A stretch of 54,838 nt of DNA. Origin: a virus. Under the pieces are notes generated by a model. It searched no databases, was not told where the DNA came from, and saw only the letters and a list, made by a program, of their open reading frames with translations. This document shows, in pieces, positions 24,509 to 33,640 of the stretch. The position numbers were made by a program, and so were the translations under genes. The DNA lies in the IMG/VR virus record IMGVR_UViG_3300032285_003295, positions 1 through 54,838 of that record; one strand, given 5' to 3'. Each line of letters opens with the position of its first letter. Position 1 is the stretch's first letter.

Positions 24509-25414
24509 ATGCTTTTCGGTCACAATCCCCCAGAAATAACGTATTTAGGACTACCCAATGAGGTGGTTTCAAAAGGAAAGATCGAGATTAATTCCTATAT
24601 TGATCTTATCACTATTTTTGTGGATACCTGCAAATTTAATTTACCCTTAGATATAAAGACAGTTTGTATAGACACTTCAGAACTGACATTCACCCCTAAT
24701 TTTTTTAAAACTAAGATAGAAGAAGAATCTCCTGAAGCATCTAGTTTGATTTATGAAGCAAATCAAATGATAGCTAAAAACGGAATTAGAATTTGTGTCT
24801 TTATAGGAAAGGATTATTTTTTAGGTAGCCAATTAGAGGATGTAAAAAATTCATCGGTCTCGCTTCTCGATTCTATTTCGGGAGTTCTAGATGCTCTTGG
24901 AATTAATTATCCTTCTATTATGGTGAGAATTGGATCGGCATATGGAAACAGAAAGAACACAATGTCTGAATTTTGTAAAAGACTTAAACTTCTTGACCCT
25001 TCTACTGTTTCTAAATTGTGTGTTGTTAACGACGATAAACCTAGCTTATTTTCTATTACAGATCTTTTAACCGGTGTTTATTATAAATCTGGGATTCCTA
25101 TATCTTTTAGATTACTTCCTCATCAATTTAACGATGGTGGTTTATCAATTAGAGAAGCCTTATTTCTGTCTTGTTCTAGCTGGACTAATGGTAAAAAGCC
25201 TATATTTTTCTATTCAGAATCTAAAGAATATGATCCAAATGGTATACCCTTGACCTCACAGCCCTCTGATTATCTAACCAGAAGGATACCAACATTTGGC
25301 TTATATGCTGACGTTGTTATAGAATCTCCATGCAAAGAAGACGTTTGTCTTAAATATCGGATGGATTATAAATCTCTTCCCCCTATAGTGATAAACAGAA
25401 TAGGTCAGAAGTAA
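24509..25414 (+). CDS. UV damage endonuclease-like protein (UvdE family)
   Basis: A 301-residue predicted TIM-barrel protein. The segment with CVVNDDKPSLFSITDLLTG and GIPISFRLLPHQFNDGG follows the UvdE plan, in which LENDD is followed by a helix, then GIPxxxDxHH. The N-terminus starts directly with a YLGLP segment, and the metal-ligand His/Glu pattern is only partly conserved, so activity may have diverged. UvdE enzymes nick DNA 5' of UV photoproducts. It stands between replication-repair genes and an exonuclease gene, which fits repair. An AP endonuclease 2-type fold is the nearest alternative. Confidence 0.6.
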   Translation: MLFGHNPPEITYLGLPNEVVSKGKIEINSYIDLITIFVDTCKFNLPLDIKTVCIDTSELTFTPNFFKTKIEEESPEASSLIYEANQMIAKNGIRICVFIGKDYFLGSQLEDVKNSSVSLLDSISGVLDALGINYPSIMVRIGSAYGNRKNTMSEFCKRLKLLDPSTVSKLCVVNDDKPSLFSITDLLTGVYYKSGIPISFRLLPHQFNDGGLSIREALFLSCSSWTNGKKPIFFYSESKEYDPNGIPLTSQPSDYLTRRIPTFGLYADVVIESPCKEDVCLKYRMDYKSLPPIVINRIGQK

Positions 25415-25424
25415 TTTTTTTATT

Positions 25425-25446
25425 CCGTAATTTTATTTTATTTTTA
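25425..25446 (+). promoter_or_regulatory. Promoter, CCG-N11-TATTTTTA
   Basis: CCG at 25425-25427, 11 bases and TATTTTTA at 25439-25446, 13 nt before the exonuclease ATG. One base differs from TAnnTTTG. The CCGTAATTTT block is strongly like the other sites of this class. Confidence 0.5.
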
Positions 25447-25459
25447 TAAAAAATTAAGA

Positions 25460-26167
25460 ATGTTTAATAAAGAAGAAGTACAGAAGTATTTATATTTTGA
25501 TGTGGAAACTGCTTGTTCTTACCGCTCTCTTTCAGAGTTAAAGGCAGCTGATGAAAGATTATATCACTTGTGGAAGAAAAGGGAGCTTTACTATAAGGGT
25601 GCTTACGAAGAAATGAAAAGCGCATCGGAGGATGAGATCTATTTAGCTAAAGCTGGTCTGGAGCCAGAATTTTCAAGAATAGTTTGCGTTTCATTTGGTT
25701 CTTTTACTGAATCGGGAGAAAAAAGATTTATCTCTTTTTACGGTGATGACGAATCTGATATCTTAAACAAATCATTCAAAGTTTTATCTAATGCTGCTTC
25801 GAAGAACTGGAAACTTTGTGGCCATAACATAAAAGGATTTGATGTCCCTTGCTTAGGTAAAAGAATGATCTATAATGGCATATCACTACCTTCAAATCTA
25901 AATATTTGGAACAAAAAACCATGGGATCTCCCATATATGGACACATCTGAAATATTTGCTTTTGGTAGTTGGATTCAACAAAAATATCTAAGTCTTGATC
26001 TTTTATCCTGCTCCCTTGGTATACAATCTCCCAAGGAGAGTATGGATGGATCATTAGTTACCTCGGCTTATTGGGATAATAAAGATTATGATGGGATAAA
26101 AGAATATTGTGAAGCTGATGTCGATACGGTGATGTCTATTATGTCTAAAATGTGTTTTAGTAGCTAA
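25460..26167 (+). CDS. 3'-5' exonuclease (DnaQ/PolB exonuclease-like)
   Basis: A 235-residue RNase H-fold exonuclease. Exo I is YFDVETA with Asp14 and Glu16. Exo II is CGHNIKGFDVP with Asp128. Exo III-like YCEADVDTV has Asp220. A helical insertion of about 50 residues follows Exo I. The pattern resembles the stand-alone exonucleases related to the PolB proofreading domain. It may edit or degrade DNA during replication. It has its own CCG-N11 promoter, and a terminator follows at 26192. Confidence 0.78.
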   Translation: MFNKEEVQKYLYFDVETACSYRSLSELKAADERLYHLWKKRELYYKGAYEEMKSASEDEIYLAKAGLEPEFSRIVCVSFGSFTESGEKRFISFYGDDESDILNKSFKVLSNAASKNWKLCGHNIKGFDVPCLGKRMIYNGISLPSNLNIWNKKPWDLPYMDTSEIFAFGSWIQQKYLSLDLLSCSLGIQSPKESMDGSLVTSAYWDNKDYDGIKEYCEADVDTVMSIMSKMCFSS

Positions 26168-26191
26168 TTAACAAGTTCTAACAATATAACT

Positions 26192-26226
26192 AAAGCTTTT
26201 CTTTGATATATAAAGAAAAGCTTTTT
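26192..26226 (+). terminator. Perfect 13-bp terminator hairpin
   Basis: AAAGCTTTTCTTT at 26192-26204 pairs perfectly with AAAGAAAAGCTTT at 26212-26224. The loop is GATATAT, and a short T run follows. It ends the exonuclease transcript. The loop contains most of the late promoter-like element of the next gene. Confidence 0.8.
26205..26213 (+). promoter_or_regulatory. Late promoter-like GATATATAA inside a terminator loop
   Basis: GATATATAA starts at the first loop base of the hairpin and extends into its 3' arm, 15 nt upstream of the GTG at 26229. Transcription from it would start beyond the hairpin, so terminator and promoter can share the same DNA. Confidence 0.5.
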
Positions 26227-26228
26227 TT

Positions 26229-27035
26229 GTGGGCATAGTTTTACCTTATTCTGAGTATTTTAACCCGAGTCAGCCTTTAAATGAGGCCCAAATAGGACCT
26301 TTCTATAACGAGGAGCTATCTCCAATTTTCTGGACTAAGAAAATAAAAGACGGCAAGGAAACGTGGGTTTTTGATGAGAGAGTGAGAAAGAAGCTTCTCA
26401 GAATAGCTGATGACTTCTTTTCCAAGTTTGATGATATACTGAAGGAAAAAAATCTGATTGACGTTCAGCTCACAGGTTCTCTAGCTAATTTCAACTATAC
26501 CCCATTATCAGATCTTGATGTCCATTTAATAGTTAATCTTGATGGTGTGGATGACGACAACCCTAAGATTCTTAAAAGTGCTTTGGACGGTATAAGATTC
26601 ATCTGGAATCTGAGACACAATATAAGAATAAGGGGATATGACGTTGAGCTTTATATACAAGACAGAAAAGAACCACATTCAGCTTCTGGTCTATTCTCCC
26701 TGATGAACAACGAATGGATAAAATCTCCAGTCTTCGATCCTCCTGAAATTGATGAGAATGACGTGAATAAAAAAGCAGAGTCTCTATCATACGAAATAGA
26801 AGAACTTCACACTAGGTTATTAACATCAAGTCTTCCATCGAATGCTAAAGCCCTGTATAAAAGGTGTGTCTCCTTAAAGGAGAAGATCCAAAAAATGAGA
26901 AAGGAATCCCTATCAAAAGGTGGTGAATTCTCTGTTGGTAATCTTGCCTTTAAAAAGCTTAGAAATGAAGGATATATAGAAAAGCTGATAGATACAGCTT
27001 CTGAATCTTACGATAAAATTTATAACGAACAATAA
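26229..27035 (+). CDS. Nucleotidyltransferase-fold protein (Pol beta superfamily)
   Basis: A 268-residue protein with the signature of the Pol beta-type nucleotidyltransferase fold. LTGSLANF supplies Gly83-Ser84, SDLDVHL has Asp95 and Asp97, and a third acid in GYDVELYIQD (Asp138 or Glu140) completes the metal triad. It could transfer NMP to a protein, an RNA or a small molecule; the target is not visible. It has a GTG start, 15 nt after a late promoter-like element, and it precedes a large virion protein gene by 3 nt. It is probably made late and possibly packaged. Confidence 0.65.
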   Translation: MGIVLPYSEYFNPSQPLNEAQIGPFYNEELSPIFWTKKIKDGKETWVFDERVRKKLLRIADDFFSKFDDILKEKNLIDVQLTGSLANFNYTPLSDLDVHLIVNLDGVDDDNPKILKSALDGIRFIWNLRHNIRIRGYDVELYIQDRKEPHSASGLFSLMNNEWIKSPVFDPPEIDENDVNKKAESLSYEIEELHTRLLTSSLPSNAKALYKRCVSLKEKIQKMRKESLSKGGEFSVGNLAFKKLRNEGYIEKLIDTASESYDKIYNEQ

Positions 27036-27038
27036 GAT

Positions 27039-29699
27039 ATGCTAGTATTATACCCAACCGCCGGAGATTATAAAAAAGGTGGTGAGATACCTATAATCAC
27101 ACTACCCACCTCATTACCAGGGGGTAAGAATGTTGAGTTGAATGATTTTCAATGGTGGGCTTACTCTAAAGATTTCGATCAATGGCTAAAGGCAAATCCT
27201 AGAAGCTGGCAAGCCGAATCTGTTGATTATTCTAAATTTCCTGACTGGGTTCAGCTTTTAAAGGAGAGCCAAAATTCAAGACTTCTTGGATCACTTAAGT
27301 CTAAGGGAAGGGTTTCCAGTTTTAATGATTATCTTAACGAGGAAACAAAACAGGGGGATGATCCTAATCACTTAGGAGCGGATGCCCTTAAGCTTCACTA
27401 TGCATATCAGAAATTAATTGCGGATAAGAAGATAGCGGAGGAGTTTAAGGTTAGTGTTGCTAACGAGGGAGATGACAAAGCTATATTCACAGTAATAAAA
27501 GATCCTAAAACCGGAAACGATTTAGACCCCAGCCTTTATGCTTTAAGGTTAAAATCGGTATCCACTCCAGAAAGTGCAAAGGTTAGAATTTTCACTATTG
27601 ATGAGACATTGCCTGGCGGTAATCTTCCAGATAACGCAAACGGAGAGTCTCTTTTTAAATCAATGGCAGAGACAGGAGCTCAGGTCCTTAAATATGGAGC
27701 AGCTGGAGCAGCAGTATGGGGTGGACTTAAAGCAGTGGAGTATGTAGGAGGAGGTATTTTTGCTCTTAGAACACTTAACAAAACTGTTAAAGGTTTTATG
27801 ACAAGAGGCGCTGCTAATCAGATCGCAAAGAAAGTGACTGTTAGCGGATTTGGTGGTTCAACTGAAGAAGTTGTAGCAGCAGAATCTGGAATTTTCAGTA
27901 AACTTCTGGCTAGTCCGACCGGTGTTTTTGTTAAAAGCGCAATTGGATGGCCTTATTATGTGGGCAAAGGACTTTATATGGGGGTTAAAGCTGCTACCTT
28001 TGCAGGTGAGGCTGCCGAGGGAGCTAGTATATTCTCAAGATTCTCCGGAGGATTTGCTGGCGCTTTAGAGGGAACCAATCCTATAGGTATTATTATAGGT
28101 GCAGTTACTTCCATTGAGAAATTATGGAATTGGTTTAGCAGCAATCAAGCACCAAGATTGGGAGAGGTTGATTCTTTCGCTTTTGGAAACTTCAGACCCA
28201 AAGATATAAAAATAGGTATTCCCATAACAGTATGCTGGACTCAGGAAGCTGGCGGTGTATGGGGGGTTTTAAGTTTTGTTGGACTGAGCAATGACACAAG
28301 AACCACGATGGAGATAATGAAAATTGCGGACGAAGGTGGCAATAGCCTTTTTATACTACTCCAGGTAAATTCTAAACAAATGCAGAAAGAACTTCAGGAT
28401 CACGAGCTGACCCTAATATCTTTTGCTGATAGCGAGAATTTCGAGAGAGGATTTTTTGATAATGATGATCTTGAGCTAACAATGCAATCTATAGACCATT
28501 TGGATAAGCTCGGAGCTGTTTATGGCTTCAAAGGAATGTGCGATTGGAATGAACTCGTAACTGCATACCAGGCATCTTCTAGTCAATATTTAGTTACTGA
28601 CGATGCTGCTCCTAAAACTTATGATTTCCATTTTACAGATTCTGAGGATAATGTTATCAACGTTTCAGGTAATATAGTTACGTCAGAGGATCTTGCTAAG
28701 TTTAGCGATTCGGATATGGAGGACATTTTTCACATGAAGGATGTTAAATCTGCTTTTACCCCATCTAAGGCTTCTTCGGATGGCGGGGGGACAGAAGTTG
28801 CTGACTCTGATGTTGATGTTTCTACAGAATTAACAGGTGCTGGTGTTAGTGAATCCCATAATTTTAAATTCTCAGGTAATCTTCTTGAGGGTGGATCTAT
28901 AGTTTCTTTTGATTCGTTTAACTCTATTAATGAGGAAGACGTTGATGCTACCATTAAATCCTCTAATGCTGAACTTGCTCCAAAAGCATCGACGGAAGCC
29001 GAAAATTCGAAGGAGATAGAATTAAGCCCAGAGCAGAAAAGCGGACCTGCTAAAATAGCGGTCTATTTGGTTCAGAGCAAGGAATACGCAGATTCTAAAC
29101 TCAGAGGAAAATTTTCAACAGGTAAATTTACTAATTTTACTGTTCCAACTGTTGCTTATACTGCAGAGCCTGAAACCCCAATCGATGTTCAGCCTAACAC
29201 AGTAGAACAGCTAGATAATGCTAAAGCTGGAATCTTCACATTCAAGGAAGAACAGGATGCCCCAGTGGTAGATAAACCAAAAGAGGAGCCAAAGAAGGAT
29301 GACGATACAGACAAAAAAGAGACTGGTAAAGACGATAAAACAGACAAAAAAGAGATTGATAAGGACTACTACGTTTCTGTTAAACCTGATGACGTAAACA
29401 TTAAGAATAAAAGGCATTCCACAAATATTATAGATAATTCAGAGGAGGGTGGTGTTAATCTTTTTGATAAGTTTTTAACCAATGTTCAAAAGGAGACCCT
29501 AAAAATAGAGAATTGGAAGTCTATCACATCTGCAAAAGCCTTCTATGATAACAAGGGGGATGTAATAGAGGTTAAGCTAATGAACAGATATGCACCATGG
29601 GGTGATAGGAAAAGACGCTATAAAGTGACCGACGGAGAGTCTTTCCAGGTGGCTAAACAGTTCATAGAAGACACTAAAGACAGGATAAAATACGAGTAA
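27039..29699 (+). CDS. Large putative internal virion protein
   Basis: An 886-residue protein, unrecognised as a family. Residues 1-110 are soluble and contain FNDYLNE near residue 96, a prohead-protease-type site. Residues about 205-365 are Ala/Gly-rich with several weakly hydrophobic stretches (for example YGAAGAAVWGGLKAVEYVGGG and FAGALEGTNPIGIIIGAVTS), which could insert into membrane. The centre is mixed alpha/beta. A second INE site lies near residue 633. A Lys/Asp-rich linker (DKKETGKDDKTDKK) precedes a C-terminal beta domain. Head-block position and cut sites suggest an ejected internal protein; this is inference. Confidence 0.5.
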   Translation: MLVLYPTAGDYKKGGEIPIITLPTSLPGGKNVELNDFQWWAYSKDFDQWLKANPRSWQAESVDYSKFPDWVQLLKESQNSRLLGSLKSKGRVSSFNDYLNEETKQGDDPNHLGADALKLHYAYQKLIADKKIAEEFKVSVANEGDDKAIFTVIKDPKTGNDLDPSLYALRLKSVSTPESAKVRIFTIDETLPGGNLPDNANGESLFKSMAETGAQVLKYGAAGAAVWGGLKAVEYVGGGIFALRTLNKTVKGFMTRGAANQIAKKVTVSGFGGSTEEVVAAESGIFSKLLASPTGVFVKSAIGWPYYVGKGLYMGVKAATFAGEAAEGASIFSRFSGGFAGALEGTNPIGIIIGAVTSIEKLWNWFSSNQAPRLGEVDSFAFGNFRPKDIKIGIPITVCWTQEAGGVWGVLSFVGLSNDTRTTMEIMKIADEGGNSLFILLQVNSKQMQKELQDHELTLISFADSENFERGFFDNDDLELTMQSIDHLDKLGAVYGFKGMCDWNELVTAYQASSSQYLVTDDAAPKTYDFHFTDSEDNVINVSGNIVTSEDLAKFSDSDMEDIFHMKDVKSAFTPSKASSDGGGTEVADSDVDVSTELTGAGVSESHNFKFSGNLLEGGSIVSFDSFNSINEEDVDATIKSSNAELAPKASTEAENSKEIELSPEQKSGPAKIAVYLVQSKEYADSKLRGKFSTGKFTNFTVPTVAYTAEPETPIDVQPNTVEQLDNAKAGIFTFKEEQDAPVVDKPKEEPKKDDDTDKKETGKDDKTDKKEIDKDYYVSVKPDDVNIKNKRHSTNIIDNSEEGGVNLFDKFLTNVQKETLKIENWKSITSAKAFYDNKGDVIEVKLMNRYAPWGDRKRRYKVTDGESFQVAKQFIEDTKDRIKYE

Positions 29700-29724
29700 A
29701 ACTAAAAAAATAAAAAATCTTTTC

Positions 29725-29733
29725 GATATATAA
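29725..29733 (+). promoter_or_regulatory. Late promoter-like GATATATAA before the head genes
   Basis: GATATATAA lies 26 nt before the ATG of the protease-scaffold gene. It probably drives the protease and capsid transcript up to the terminator at 33548. Confidence 0.6.
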
Positions 29734-29759
29734 GAAATAGATAAAACTATTAAAGAAAA

Positions 29760-31742
29760 ATGCCAAGTAATTTACAGAATACTACCCTTAACGAGCAAAT
29801 GGTTTTCATCCTAGAAAAGCAAGACTTTGTTTTAGAATCAAAGAAGAGCGACAATGGAAACTATATCCTAGAGGGTATAGCTGCTGTCTTCGGTAAAGAG
29901 AACAACAATCACAGAATCTATGAGGAAGCAGAATATCTTCCGCATCTTGATTATCTGAAAGATAAGATCTCTCAAAACAGACTTTTAGGTGAATTAGATC
30001 ACCCTGAGAAATTTGATGTTTCACTTAAGAACATCTCTCACATGATTACCGATCTAAACTACGATAAGTCAGGAAGAAAGCTAGGTATAAAGGTTCAGAT
30101 CTTAGATACCCCAGCAGGTCAAATAGCTAAAAATCTAATCGACGCTGGAATTCCACTTTCTATATCTTCAAGAGCAGCTGGATCTGTGGGATCAGACAAG
30201 AAGGTACAGATCAAAAAAATCTTTACCTATGATCTAGTAGCTGATCCTGGATTTCAGGATGCTCAGCTTAAAAGAGTCTATGAGTCTGCAGGTTTCACCG
30301 AAGAAGAATTCACAATCTATAAGAATAACAGCGTAACAAGCGGTCTTGAGTGTGTAAATGAATCATTTGGTTTAGAAAATGAATCTTCACTGAAGATATA
30401 TAAGATAGAAAACAACGAAGAGTTTAACAACATCATAAACAAAAACGACAACAAAAATAAGAAATTCCTTATGGAGAATAAAGAATTTGTTACTTCAGAC
30501 GAGCTTAATCAATATTCCATCTTCTTGAAGAAAGAGATGGATGCTATGAGAGCTGCAATCACAGAAGTCAAAGAAGAAAAAGCCGCATTAAGTGAGTCTA
30601 ATGAAATTTCAAGCTCATATTCTGCAAAGCTAGAAGAAAGAGTTGCTAAGTTAGAGAAATACACAGAGTATCTAGCTGAGAATCTTGAAAACAGTATCTC
30701 TTATGGAGAATACTTAGCAGAGAATTTAGATCAAAGCATCAGCTACAGTAAATACTTAGCTGAGAACCTTGATAAGAACATCTCTTACTCTAAGTACATA
30801 GCAGAGAACGTTGACAAGTCAATCTCTTATTCTGAGTATGTAGCAGAGAGCGTAGATAAGAATATCGAATACTCTAAGTATCTAGCTGAGAAATTGGATG
30901 ACAATATCCAATATTCAGAATACATAGCTGAAAACTTAGACAAAGGTATTTCTTATGCTGAGTATCTTGGTGAGAACCTAGATAAAGGAATTGCTTACAC
31001 TGAATATGTTGCCGAAAAACTAAATGATGGTATTGAATATACAGAATATGTTGCTGAAAGCCTAAATAAAGGAATTGAATATTCTGACTACTTAGCAGAA
31101 AGCATCAATAAAGGTATAGACTACTCTGAATATCTTGCAGAGAAATTAACAAGATCAATTTCTTACAGCGAATATATAGCAGAGTCTATGCAATCGAAAT
31201 TAACAAACTCAAATCCAGCGAAAGAAGAATCATTAAGAGAAAGTGCAGAGCTTAGTGCAAGTGCTAATCTAAATGAATCAGGATTTGCAGGTAACTATGA
31301 TGATCTTTCATCAAAAATCAATTCACTAATTGAATCAGTTAACACACAAAAAACTGAGTCGAATATAAACGAAGCAGCTAAGAAATTTGCAGCTCCGGCC
31401 GAAACACAAAAGGCAGAAGAAGTTCTTAACGAGTCTGAGAACACCAACAAAACAGGTCTTAAATTCATCGACGAAATTCCTGAAGAATATGCTCAGGTTT
31501 GGGAATCACTGAACGAAGGTCACAAGCAATCAATTATTGCTCAGTCAAACTTCTACAGATTGGATACACCTTACCAGATCAAAAATTTCTGGTCAACACG
31601 TCAACTTGGAGCTAAACCAGTTGGATTACAGAAACTTGAAGAGAACGAAAACATTTCAGAAAGCTCAAACACACAGGGTTATTCAAATGATTATATGAAT
31701 CACATAGCTTCAATGTTAGAGCAGAAATTCACAAAAAGATAA
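29760..31742 (+). CDS. Prohead protease fused to scaffold-like domain (gp21-gp22 type)
   Basis: A 660-residue protein. Residues about 15-185 are a gp21-type serine protease (S80/herpes-assemblin fold): LLGELDHPE carries His81, and IPLSISSRAAGSV carries the catalytic Ser of the SSR motif (136 or 137). Residues 238-660 look like a scaffold: acidic, helical, with 13 tandem 14-residue repeats and many (L/I)xE sites for later digestion. In T4 protease and scaffold are separate genes. An in-frame ATG at 30471 (residue 238, MENKEFVTSDEL) could yield scaffold alone, as in the nested lambda C/Nu3 arrangement. The capsid gene follows directly. The N-terminal LNE at residues 10-12 may be a self-cut site. 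Confidence 0.8.
   Translation: MPSNLQNTTLNEQMVFILEKQDFVLESKKSDNGNYILEGIAAVFGKENNNHRIYEEAEYLPHLDYLKDKISQNRLLGELDHPEKFDVSLKNISHMITDLNYDKSGRKLGIKVQILDTPAGQIAKNLIDAGIPLSISSRAAGSVGSDKKVQIKKIFTYDLVADPGFQDAQLKRVYESAGFTEEEFTIYKNNSVTSGLECVNESFGLENESSLKIYKIENNEEFNNIINKNDNKNKKFLMENKEFVTSDELNQYSIFLKKEMDAMRAAITEVKEEKAALSESNEISSSYSAKLEERVAKLEKYTEYLAENLENSISYGEYLAENLDQSISYSKYLAENLDKNISYSKYIAENVDKSISYSEYVAESVDKNIEYSKYLAEKLDDNIQYSEYIAENLDKGISYAEYLGENLDKGIAYTEYVAEKLNDGIEYTEYVAESLNKGIEYSDYLAESINKGIDYSEYLAEKLTRSISYSEYIAESMQSKLTNSNPAKEESLRESAELSASANLNESGFAGNYDDLSSKINSLIESVNTQKTESNINEAAKKFAAPAETQKAEEVLNESENTNKTGLKFIDEIPEEYAQVWESLNEGHKQSIIAQSNFYRLDTPYQIKNFWSTRQLGAKPVGLQKLEENENISESSNTQGYSNDYMNHIASMLEQKFTKR
30660..31205 (+). 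repeat. 13 tandem 42-bp (14-residue) coding repeats in the scaffold region
   Basis: The consensus is YSEYLAENLDKSIS, repeated 13 times without gaps. Tyr at positions 1 and 4, Ala-Glu at 6-7 and Leu/Ile/Val at 5, 9 and 13 are nearly constant. A 14-residue period is two heptads, so a long parallel coiled coil is likely. DNA copies have diverged at third codon positions, so the array is old or under protein-level selection. Confidence 0.92.
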
Positions 31743-31766
31743 AAACAAAAAAAATAACAAACAATC

Positions 31767-33527
31767 ATGAAATTGATTAACGAACAAGAAATCTATAATA
31801 CTTGGGCGCCTCTAATCGAGAGCAAGGCTGGTATTACAGATGAAAGCAAAAAAGGATGGTTGACTAAATATTGTCACTACCATTCATTAAATGAATCTGC
31901 TGGTGCTTACAACTCACTAGGTGTAGTAAACGGTATGGGTGCTGTACAAGCTCCTTTATTCCCAGGTGCTAGCTATGCTGGTGCTTTAACTGGTACTGCT
32001 TCTACAAGCGCTAACGCAAACTTCTACAACACTGGATATCAAGGTTCAGGCGATAAATTCCCTTCATTACTTCCTTTAGCTATTCAGGTAGCTGCGAAGA
32101 CTGTTGGTTTTGATATCGTTCCTGTTATCCCAATGTCTGGTCCTACTGGTATCTTGTCTTACTTAGACTATGTATACGCTGGTGGTAAAATCTCTGGTGC
32201 TACTTCAGGTACTTCTGGTGCTGATCTAGCTGATGCTCCTACAATGATTAAATTCGGAGCTGGTTTAACTGGTTCTACTACTACACCAGTTGGTGGTGGT
32301 ACTGCAGGATTTGGTAGCACAAACGTAGGTACACTTTACTACATCGGTGCTACTGGAACTGTTACAACAGGATCTGGCCACATCACTGCTAAGTTTGTAG
32401 GTCTTTCAAGAATCGATGGTAGCCCAATCTACCAAATCACAAACATCGGTGATGGTTGGAACGTTGCTTCTATCGTTGCTGCTGGTGCCCTTATCTCTAC
32501 AAGCACTACAGTAAGTACAGCTAACGCAGTTGGTACTGTTACTACTACAGCTTCATTGGTTAAAGGTCTTGAAGATCATATCCAAGGTTTCTCTGGTGCT
32601 GGTTTTAACAATGATAAAGATTGGCAAGGACCATTCGTTGATGGTACTAAAACTTACAACCCAATGTTAAGAGCGGTTGGAGAGTCTACATACTACAATT
32701 CAATGGGTCTTTCTACCTTCACTAAATTCGTTGAAGCTGAAACTTTCCAAGTTGCTGCTTCTGTGACAACTGAGCAAATTCAAGATTTGAACAAACAATT
32801 CGGTATCGATGTTATTTCAATGATCGAAAACGCTCTTGTTAACGAGGTTTCTCAATCTATCAACAAGCACATCCTTTCTAGAGCATTTGCTTTAGGCTGG
32901 TCAAACCATCTTCAATTCTACAACGTTGAAAATCAAAACTTAAACCTTAACTTAAACATTAATGGTTCTGTAGGTACAACTTCAGCTTACGTAGGTAAGG
33001 ATGACGTGGGTGCAACTATGCCAATTCCTCAAGGTCCAACTAGCACTAGCTTCGAGAACTTGTCAACTCTACAAAGAAGACTATTCTCAAGAATTCTTGC
33101 TGCTGCTAACGTGGTTGCTAACAGAGGTAGAAGAGGTCCTGCTAACTTCATCGTTACTAATGCTAACGTTGCAAGTGCTTTGCAAGATATTTCTCAATTC
33201 ACTTTTGCTCCATTCTCTAACACCTTAACTCAAAACAACGGAACACTTTATCCAGTAGGTTCACTTGCTGGTATGACAGTATACGTTGACCAAAACATGG
33301 CTTTCAGTGATACTAGAATCTGTGTTGGTAGAAAAGGTGGTGACGACGAACCAGGTCTTAAGTTCATGCCTTACATGATGGCTGAGTCAATCCAGACTAT
33401 CTCAGAAGGTACAATGTCTCCTAAAATCGCGGTTAAATCTAGATATGCTCTAGTAGAAGCTGGTTTCTTACCAGAAACTTTGTATCTTACATTCTATGTA
33501 AGTGTACCTGCTGGCGGTATCGCTTAA
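31767..33527 (+). CDS. Major capsid protein (gp23-like)
   Basis: A 586-residue HK97-fold capsid protein. The N-terminus MKLINEQEIYNTWAPLIE resembles the gp23 delta domain, and HSLNESA at residues 39-45 offers a maturation site after Glu43. FDIVPVIPMSGPTGILSYLDYVY matches the gp23 block in which QPM(N/S)SPTG is conserved. SINKHILSRAFALGW and RGRRGPANFIVTNANVASAL are also conserved. The end GFLPETLYLTFYVS is typical. Residues about 150-230 are a Gly/Thr-rich insertion. Codon use is strongly biased to GCT, GGT and AAC-type codons compared with neighbours, as expected for the most abundant virion protein. A terminator follows. Confidence 0.9.
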   Translation: MKLINEQEIYNTWAPLIESKAGITDESKKGWLTKYCHYHSLNESAGAYNSLGVVNGMGAVQAPLFPGASYAGALTGTASTSANANFYNTGYQGSGDKFPSLLPLAIQVAAKTVGFDIVPVIPMSGPTGILSYLDYVYAGGKISGATSGTSGADLADAPTMIKFGAGLTGSTTTPVGGGTAGFGSTNVGTLYYIGATGTVTTGSGHITAKFVGLSRIDGSPIYQITNIGDGWNVASIVAAGALISTSTTVSTANAVGTVTTTASLVKGLEDHIQGFSGAGFNNDKDWQGPFVDGTKTYNPMLRAVGESTYYNSMGLSTFTKFVEAETFQVAASVTTEQIQDLNKQFGIDVISMIENALVNEVSQSINKHILSRAFALGWSNHLQFYNVENQNLNLNLNINGSVGTTSAYVGKDDVGATMPIPQGPTSTSFENLSTLQRRLFSRILAAANVVANRGRRGPANFIVTNANVASALQDISQFTFAPFSNTLTQNNGTLYPVGSLAGMTVYVDQNMAFSDTRICVGRKGGDDEPGLKFMPYMMAESIQTISEGTMSPKIAVKSRYALVEAGFLPETLYLTFYVSVPAGGIA

Positions 33528-33547
33528 TCGTAACGATTAATAATCTT

Positions 33548-33574
33548 AAAACCCCTGAAACTCAGGGGTTTTTT
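33548..33574 (+). terminator. Strong intrinsic terminator after capsid gene
   Basis: The 11-bp stem AAAACCCCTGA/TCAGGGGTTTT has a 3-nt loop and a T run. It lies about 20 nt after the capsid stop. Confidence 0.9.
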
Positions 33575-33608
33575 GTTGCTCCTTGCTAAGGATATAATTT
33601 GCTCCGAG

Positions 33609-33617
33609 GATATATAC
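33609..33617 (+). promoter_or_regulatory. Late promoter-like GATATATAC
   Basis: GATATATAC lies 23 nt before the ATG at 33641 and just behind the capsid terminator. It restarts transcription for the internal-protein cluster to 38519. Confidence 0.55.
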
Positions 33618-33640
33618 AAAGTAAAATAGAATAGTATAGC

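Noticed and set aside
30660-31205. Regular repeats resembling a CRISPR array or DNA iterons
   Set aside because: The 42-bp units are contiguous without spacers, stay in one frame and are conserved at protein rather than DNA level.
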